This document shows positions 58,455-64,000 of a stretch of 64,000 nt of DNA, piece after piece. Below the pieces are notes generated by a model. It was not told where the DNA came from and did not search any database. It saw only the letters and a list, made by a program, of their open reading frames with translations. The DNA lies in NCBI GenBank assembly GCA_029531795.1, contig JAPEIS010000005.1:1238001-1302000 (forward strand), read 5' to 3'. A program made the position numbers and the translations under genes. This DNA is from Sclerotinia nivalis. Taxonomy: Eukaryota; Ascomycota; Leotiomycetes; Helotiales; Sclerotiniaceae. Position 1 is the stretch's first letter. The number at the start of each line of letters is the position of its first letter.

Positions 58455-59270
58455 TTAAGTTGAAGGAGATCCTCCCGACTCAAATTCAATTGCAGGCAGT
58501 GAATAATCAGGATTCCCCTTGTTCACCTGTTCGAAATAGGTCCGGATATCCTTGATACAAACACTTTGTTGCTCCGGAGAGAGGTAATATGGTCTTCCCA
58601 TGAGATATCCTTGCATCTTGAATGTTACAGGGCTGAGAACTAACTTCTTCAGATTCAACATGTAATCGAATGGCGTGTAACATGGCATGTGTGTCCACCC
58701 GCCTTCATTGGGTTCCAAAAACCACATCCCCATTCCTTGATCATAGCGGATATCGGACGTCTTAACGATTCTCATTTCACGGAATAGTGCGCGGAGACAA
58801 GTTTCTGCGGAAAACAGCGTTAATTTGTAGTGAGCCAAAAAATCACCTTCAAAGTAATACTCCTGATCGGGATTCTTCAGTCCACTATCCAAGCTTAAGA
58901 TGTCTCTATCGATGTTGACGTAGAAAGTTCGAAACATTTTTCGATTGTCCGCGGCTTGATTTAATCGTAGCCGCACTTTTGTGTAAAACTTTCCGGCCTC
59001 ATCACGGCTTTCGTGGTTAACAAACAGAATTGATGGTGTTGGTGAGTCGAGGTCGAAAGTTGGATCCACAGGATGCAGTCTAATTTTGAGAAGGCGCTCC
59101 TGGGGACAAGCCAAACGCCAAATATTGAGTCGCAGCTCAATGGCTAGACGAGCGAATGATTCAAATGTTTTGGTTACTTGTACGTCGATATCGTAGCTCA
59201 TGTTATCCGCAACAATCTTGGTAGAAGGTGCCAATACGTCTCCCTGTGTTGGCTGCTTGGAAGGCAGCAT
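58455..59270 (-). CDS. 2EXR domain protein
   Basis: A single exon of 271 residues. It carries the fungal 2EXR signature near residues 35-75: FARLAIELRLNIWRLACPQE, RLLKIRLHPVD, then PSILFVNHESRDEAGKFY, in which the F-x-x-LP-x-E-x-R-x-x-IW and N-x-ESR-x-x-A elements are easily matched. 2EXR proteins are greatly expanded in filamentous ascomycetes and are F-box-like; no biochemical role is established. The later part (NLKKLVLSPVTFKMQGYLMG, IRTYFEQVNKGNPDYSLPAI) fits the usual C-terminal region. No membrane or secretion signal. An inner ATG at 59201 (MSYDID) is an alternative start. The family call is safe. Confidence 0.82.
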   Translation of the reverse strand: MLPSKQPTQGDVLAPSTKIVADNMSYDIDVQVTKTFESFARLAIELRLNIWRLACPQERLLKIRLHPVDPTFDLDSPTPSILFVNHESRDEAGKFYTKVRLRLNQAADNRKMFRTFYVNIDRDILSLDSGLKNPDQEYYFEGDFLAHYKLTLFSAETCLRALFREMRIVKTSDIRYDQGMGMWFLEPNEGGWTHMPCYTPFDYMLNLKKLVLSPVTFKMQGYLMGRPYYLSPEQQSVCIKDIRTYFEQVNKGNPDYSLPAIEFESGGSPST

Positions 59271-59733
59271 CGTCGATTATCTGATCTTTGGAGATAGTCT
59301 GAGTTGGAGTTTGAAGTTGAAGTTTGGAGGAGGTAAAGAAGTCGGAGAAGGAAACTGTTCGTACCAAATTGGTAGTGTGCAAAGTATAAGTACTGATTTT
59401 TGATAGGACATAATATTTATAAAGCTAAAAATTTAAATAGAGCTTCGAAAAGCCTTGCACCACGTTGGCTCATACAGCCCTCTCTTGGCAGTATTGTACC
59501 GACACAAACAAAATCTTGACCGCGTACGGCCCATTGAAGCCATTCACAAAATCCGGATGCGTTGAATACACCAAATCATTCAATTGTAGTATCTATATCT
59601 TTTCTTGGACCGATTCCTCCAAAGCTCGATGATCTCGGGACCAATGAGCTTCATGACGTACCAATAAATGATTCTGTACACAATCCCTTGACTATTTCAT
59701 GGTTCCTCAGCCTGTTAGACCCTCGATATATCA
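59271..59733. other. Promoter of the 2EXR gene and spacer
   Basis: 0.46 kb with a 70-residue frame at 59562-59774 that I do not support as a gene. Confidence 0.45.
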
Positions 59734-60034
59734 TGTATTGTGAGAAAGTTGGGTTATTGAAGCCATATACGTAGCTAGTTCATAGACAATAAATCATATG
59801 ATCCTTCGTAGTTAAATATAAGGAAAGGATTTCGTCCTCTCTTTCTTGAATAATCAATTGTTTTCCATTAATCTTTTTGTATACCCATTGTATACAATTT
59901 AAATCTATTTTTAATTTTATTAGTTATACCACTTGAAGCCTCTACAATATAATCTGATCAGTTTGTATTCCCATTTCCCCTTGCAGCGTGCAATCGGGAC
60001 GTATGTATCTCGACCTACCTCTTTCACAGTATAT
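59734..60034 (-). mobile_element. 3'-LTR-like repeat, better-preserved copy
   Basis: Reverse-complement partner of 45030-45327. Read on the minus strand it starts with gtgaaagaggtaggtcgaga, then a purine tract gcaaggggaaatggga, then TGTAGAGGC at 59946 and runs to ACAATACA at 59734. A ~213-bp unit with TGTAG...ATACA ends next to a polypurine tract suggests the 3' LTR of a Copia-type element. It lies ~90 bp behind the stop of the F-box-like gene, in the same orientation. Confidence 0.7.
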
Positions 60035-60120
60035 AAAAGACTACACCTCTATCTATTTCCAAAACACATGCCATAGGCGAGATCTCAATGGTAAAACACA
60101 GGCTCCGGACAGATGAACGT

Positions 60121-61374
60121 CTAGGAATCCTCCTTGGCCGGTCCGATATTCAATTCAATCCATGTAACAGCTTTCAGAAAAGCCGCTAGCCACTCATACT
60201 CTCTTTCATCGCGGGGTCTAATATTCCAGTTCATACGCATATGCTTGATTTGTCCGTGTTCATGTTGTCCTTTGTCAACAAGGAATTTTGGCCACTTCTC
60301 TGAGGAGCTGGCATTTCGTGTAGGACCCCACTGGATGCGAGGTACAGTCAATGGTGGTTCCGTATAGATATACATGAGACCTTTCAATACTGTCCTCAGA
60401 TTTTCGGCAATATTCTCTGGGTATTGGAAAACAATGGGGTTATTTTTGGGGACAGTAGACAGTTTGATATCTCCTAAATCTGTTCCTTGCTCCTTATTTT
60501 GCAAGGAAACTTTGGCCAAGTTCTCCTCGAGGCCGGTGATTCCGAAATCAAGCGGGTGCTTGGCTAATGTTTCAAGTAGTAACCAAAGGTATCGGTCATA
60601 TGGTATAAGGTCCGTAGTAGGCTTACACTGATAATGATTCCAATCATGGTATAATTTTCTGTCGCATAGAGATTTAACTGCAAGCCTTTCAAACATGACC
60701 ACATAATGAGTAGTGTTAGGCCGAGGAGCACCCTGAGATGGGTCGAGTGGTTTCTTCAAAATTCGTGGATATTGTTCAATCAGACGTGCGGCGAACCTTA
60801 GCTCTTGAGATTTCAGCTTATTTAGCCGCAACTTGGTCTCCTTGATCCAGTTCCAATAGATCCAGCATTTCTTCAGGTTAAGGGGCTGCCCTTGCGACTG
60901 GATCCCAGTGTCTTCAATGCGCGGACGAATGCTTCCCCGGTGCTCAAGTAGAAGATCGAGGTCATGAGCATTAATATACAAGCCGGCTCTAATCTTGCGA
61001 CTCATATTTGAGATTATCAGATCTAAGGGCAGCAAGTTCTTGATGAGCATTTGGCAAGACATTGCGAATACAGAGCTCGCGTCTGCCGAAGACCAGCGAT
61101 GAAACCAACATATCTCGCGATAAAGAGTGTAATGCTTAATTGCGTGCGAAATGTCATTTTGTGACCTGAAAACTCGTCCATAGGTTATATGTGTGATAAC
61201 ACATTGGTCAAGGTACGGTAATCCCCATGAGAGAATTGATAGGATTTTGATGACTGGCAGATCGTTCATAATCTCATGGACTATTTCTAGTGGTAGCTTT
61301 TGCAAGTTTCGAACCAAAACGGGAAGTTCGCGAGGCCATGGTATCGACCAAGGGTTAGAGTCCATTGCGCACAA
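60121..61374 (-). CDS. F-box-like hypothetical protein
   Basis: A single exon of 417 residues. Residues ~26-50 (LQKLPLEIVHEIMNDLPVIK, then ILSILSWG) are a good F-box-like start, a Skp1-binding helix pair of SCF ubiquitin ligases. The rest is helical and Trp-rich with charged segments (KLRLNKLKSQELRFAARLIE, DRYLWLLLETLAKHPLDFG, EWLAAFLKAVTWIELNIG). I see no LRR, WD40 or other substrate module. Similar F-box plus unknown C-terminus proteins are abundant in ascomycetes. The start is the first ATG, with a second at 61365 (MDSNPW). It is divergent from the Zn-ribbon/SDR gene, sharing a 311-bp promoter with two notable palindromes. Confidence 0.65.
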   Translation of the reverse strand: MCAMDSNPWSIPWPRELPVLVRNLQKLPLEIVHEIMNDLPVIKILSILSWGLPYLDQCVITHITYGRVFRSQNDISHAIKHYTLYREICWFHRWSSADASSVFAMSCQMLIKNLLPLDLIISNMSRKIRAGLYINAHDLDLLLEHRGSIRPRIEDTGIQSQGQPLNLKKCWIYWNWIKETKLRLNKLKSQELRFAARLIEQYPRILKKPLDPSQGAPRPNTTHYVVMFERLAVKSLCDRKLYHDWNHYQCKPTTDLIPYDRYLWLLLETLAKHPLDFGITGLEENLAKVSLQNKEQGTDLGDIKLSTVPKNNPIVFQYPENIAENLRTVLKGLMYIYTEPPLTVPRIQWGPTRNASSSEKWPKFLVDKGQHEHGQIKHMRMNWNIRPRDEREYEWLAAFLKAVTWIELNIGPAKEDS

Positions 61375-61471
61375 CCTTTTGAGACAATGCGACGATGATG
61401 CTGTGATTTTGTTGTTGTTTGGTTAGAATGCAAGAAGTTGGAGGTTTGCTCTTTACTGTTTTCTGTTTATA

Positions 61472-61509
61472 ATCTTACTACATCCTGTAATCACAGGATG
61501 TAGTAAGAT
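61472..61509. promoter_or_regulatory. Perfect 17-bp inverted repeat with 4-nt loop
   Basis: The arm atcttactacatcctgt (61472-61488) is matched exactly by its reverse complement at 61493-61509, around the loop aatc. A further gatgtagtaagat copy overlaps the right arm (to about 61519), making a direct repeat. It lies in the divergent promoter between the F-box-like and Zn-ribbon/SDR genes. Confidence 0.9.
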
Positions 61510-61554
61510 GTAGTAAGATATGCATTAGTGGCCTTGGCTAATCAAGCCCTTGAA

Positions 61555-61567
61555 GCGGGTCACCCGC
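61555..61567. promoter_or_regulatory. CGG-N5-CCG palindrome, possible Zn cluster regulator site
   Basis: gcgggt-c-acccgc is a perfect 6+1+6 palindrome containing CGG-gtcac-CCG, the inverted CGG pair bound by many Zn(II)2Cys6 dimers. It sits 119 bp before the Zn-ribbon/SDR start codon. Confidence 0.6.
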
Positions 61568-61685
61568 GCCGCAAATAAGCATAAAAAAACCCCATCATTA
61601 GGGCTCTCATTTGTATGACGAGACCTCAACAACAAAACAAAACACAGTCACAAAAAGTCTCGTAAAGATTTTCAGGTAGCTAGCT

Positions 61686-63425
61686 ATGTTAAACACGGAG
61701 GAATCATGCCAAAATTATATCAGAAACCAAAGCCCCTTCAAAATAGCTCAACAAATCCGACAAGACCAAGAATTATGTCAAAAACAAGGACTTCCTAGTC
61801 CATTGACCCTCTACCTTCCCAACGTCAAATCTCCGTTAGGGGAACAGATCGCAAAGGAGCTGTATCCTAAGAATGCACCAGCTCGATACTCATATACGAT
61901 AGGAGCGGCTTTGTATACTGGGATAGTACAGGGAATTCAAGCTTACTTACATCAAATGTCGCCGCAGCTCAGGCATGGAAGTCTTCCAAATGTTATAGAA
62001 AAGATCGCTGAGAGTGTACCTTCAGTAGAGGATATTGAAACAACACTCAAAGTGCTTGGATTTTGCGTCAAAAGCTCGGAAGACATTTGTATTAATGAGG
62101 GAACGCCACTAAAAGACGTTGTGCAGGCGTTGAACCAACGTTTGCGGAATCCATTTTCCACTGAGGACAAAGATGTGACAAAAAGAAGAAGGGAGGAACG
62201 AAGATGTTATATTTGCCATTTCCTCATCACTAGTGCTCATCCTCAGTATCCAGCCCTTTGCAAATCGTGTGGAGGTTTCAATCTTGCATCAAGCAATCTT
62301 TCACTGCCGGATGCTCTTAACCTGGAAGGGAAAACGGCATTGGTGACAGGAGGACGAATCAATTTAGGGTTTCATACCGCACTACGACTGCTTAGATGTG
62401 GCGCACAAGTAATAGTATCGTCCAGATATCCACGAGATGCAGGCGTGAAATATCTAGCGGAAAATGACTCGGAAAAATGGAGGAAGCGATTAAGGATCAT
62501 CGGGGCCGACTTTAGAGCAGCCAATGATGTCTTTCATTTAGTTGCTGGCATTAAGCAGATATTGAGAGACTGGAGTACAGAAAAGACAGGAAAACTCGAT
62601 ATCCTTATAAACAATGCTGCGCAAACCTGGACAGACTCAGTTAAACAAGAAAGGCGCGCCATTGAGCTAGAAAGTCAGCTACGACTTGAAGACAACGATT
62701 TCGATAGTCTGCTTCTTGACATTAATTACAGTCCTCGAGTCAGAGGTGGCGTTCATAGTTTGAATCTCTTGGCTTTCGATACGGAACAAAAACGCCTCAA
62801 TGACATGTTCCCCGAAGAGGACGGAATAATCGGACGAACAGAAAATATAACATCACTCTCAACAACGGCGGAAGAACCTAAAAGCTCTTGGGCCCAAACC
62901 CTATACGAAATACCCTACGAAGACGTCATCTCCGCTCACTCAGTCAACACATTCGTCCCTTTAATTTTGGTTCGCGAACTCCTTCCGCTGATGGGCAATC
63001 CTCGTCCCCATACAACTATCAATAATCACCTCTCCAAGCCTCTAGCCCATATAATCAACGTCTCAGCTCGCGAAGGAGTTTTCGAACTCACGCCCACCAA
63101 CCGCCACAAAAATGGTTGCCATGTACACACCAATCTCACGAAAGCCGCACTCAACATGCTTACCGAAACCGAAGCAGCAGTAGCCTGGCGAGATAGAAAA
63201 GTGGCGATGAATAGTGTAGATCCAGGTTATCTAAGCGCGGCGAAAGAAGTGGTTGAGAATAGGGAGAGAAATGGTGGATGGGATGGATGTCCGATTGGGT
63301 GGGAGGATGGTGCTGCGAGGGTGCTTTGGAGTGTGGCTGTAGGGGAGAGTGGAAAGGGAGCTGTTTGGGGGAGGTTTTTGAAGGATTTTAGGGCGGGAGA
63401 GGGAGAGGAGAGAATTGCGAGGTAG
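61686..63425 (+). CDS. Zn-ribbon-like domain fused to an atypical short-chain dehydrogenase/reductase
   Basis: A single exon of 579 residues. The first ~170 are helical with no known domain (PSPLTLYLPNVKSPLGEQIA). Residues 174-195 hold CYIC and CKSC, a CX2C...CX2C zinc-ribbon-like pair. From ~213 an SDR domain follows: EGKTALVTGGRINLGFHTA (cofactor loop), VSSRYPRD (NADP-type arginine), LDILINNAAQT, INVSARE with the presumed Ser460, and HTNLTKAALNMLTE with Lys486. The YxxxK tyrosine position (residue 482) is Thr, preceded by His481. I recall the HTN-x-x-KAALNM pattern from a distinct SDR branch, so this is likely ancestral and not a mutation. A ~100-residue insertion separates NNAA from the catalytic segment. 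Substrate unknown. Confidence 0.8.
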   Translation: MLNTEESCQNYIRNQSPFKIAQQIRQDQELCQKQGLPSPLTLYLPNVKSPLGEQIAKELYPKNAPARYSYTIGAALYTGIVQGIQAYLHQMSPQLRHGSLPNVIEKIAESVPSVEDIETTLKVLGFCVKSSEDICINEGTPLKDVVQALNQRLRNPFSTEDKDVTKRRREERRCYICHFLITSAHPQYPALCKSCGGFNLASSNLSLPDALNLEGKTALVTGGRINLGFHTALRLLRCGAQVIVSSRYPRDAGVKYLAENDSEKWRKRLRIIGADFRAANDVFHLVAGIKQILRDWSTEKTGKLDILINNAAQTWTDSVKQERRAIELESQLRLEDNDFDSLLLDINYSPRVRGGVHSLNLLAFDTEQKRLNDMFPEEDGIIGRTENITSLSTTAEEPKSSWAQTLYEIPYEDVISAHSVNTFVPLILVRELLPLMGNPRPHTTINNHLSKPLAHIINVSAREGVFELTPTNRHKNGCHVHTNLTKAALNMLTETEAAVAWRDRKVAMNSVDPGYLSAAKEVVENRERNGGWDGCPIGWEDGAARVLWSVAVGESGKGAVWGRFLKDFRAGEGEERIAR

Positions 63426-64000
63426 ATGAAGATGAAGAATTTTTGTAGGGTTTATTTGTTAGAGCTTTTGGATATTTTGCACAAGTGCTTCTAGAGGAAA
63501 TAGTGATGGAAGAGTAAAATTTATTTGGATCTTGTAACCTAGTTTGTAGGATCTTACAATCAAGCTGTGAGCGAATTACTACACAGCAAAGACGTAGGTT
63601 TTGGATATATCCGACCTTCTATACTATCTCATGAGGCAGACAGAGTATAATGGACTGAATCTAAAGCTATACTAAAATTTTAGGCATTCAGAGTCTATCT
63701 CTATGATAGAAAACTAAGCCATTATCTCACAGTACTTGGCGTTCCAGACATACCATCAAATAAAGTAGTATATCTTCGAGCTGGTAGTTCAGTAGGTTTC
63801 AGATTTGGGTAAACCCACTACCAAAAGAAGATAATATGTGAGGATGCTATGTAATGCTATTTTCAAACCTGGAATTGCATTCTCAAACAAGAGTAGATAT
63901 ATCCCAGCTATCATCTAAAGAGGTCTCACTATTGCAGGACATGTCATCCGGCAGATGTTGAATATGACATGGTTATTGTGTAATTTAAGGTTTGGTTCTC
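63426..64000. other. 3' flank to window end
   Basis: 0.57 kb of AT-rich sequence after the SDR fusion gene. No gene seen. Confidence 0.5.

Overview
The window is nuclear DNA of a filamentous ascomycete. Genes are split by short introns (about 45-100 bp, GTAAGT/GTATGT-type donors, CTAAC-like branch points, AG acceptors), there are no operons, and the content is typically fungal: Zn(II)2Cys6 regulator, Pex2, cellobiose dehydrogenase, CYP59-like P450, DUF7918, 2EXR and F-box proteins. AT-rich islands carry C-to-T/G-to-A decay of the kind left by repeat-induced point mutation (RIP). Several gene types resemble what I know from Sclerotiniaceae (Leotiomycetes, Botrytis/Sclerotinia group); that placement is inference.

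Layout. 0-7 kb: the 3' end of an Nramp metal transporter, a PhyH dioxygenase with a long repeated N-terminus, a His-rich SnoaL/NTF2-like protein and a secreted cellobiose dehydrogenase. 7-14.8 kb: a gene desert with simple repeats. 14.8-17.4 kb: a large low-complexity conserved protein. 21.6-24.8 kb: an AIG1-type membrane protein and the peroxisomal E3 Pex2. 27.2-29.5 kb: a six-exon Zn cluster transcription factor. 30.2-33.9 kb: two convergent DUF7918 paralogues, both ending in a SUMO-interaction-like motif.

34.7-51 kb is a decaying accessory zone: a MYND gene and an SDR gene each with one in-frame stop, a wrecked MFS sugar transporter whose stop codon overlaps that of a second SDR remnant, a P450 split by a 515-bp AT-rich insertion with a 7-bp target duplication, a 3'-LTR-like repeat, a 5'-truncated non-LTR element with a 12-bp target duplication, and a scattered, rapidly eroding family of hypothetical genes sharing a Cys-rich head and an L-x(2)-KGF-x-V-x-G tail motif.

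53.5-64 kb returns to normal density: a small hypothetical gene, mitochondrial Mn-SOD and GINS subunit PSF3 (divergent pair), a 2EXR protein, a second copy of the LTR-like repeat in inverse orientation, an F-box-like protein, and a Zn-ribbon/SDR fusion reading away from it across a promoter that holds a perfect 17-bp hairpin and a CGG-N5-CCG palindrome. The housekeeping genes (PEX2, SOD2, PSF3) are intact; most broken genes sit between 34.7 and 51 kb, next to repeats.
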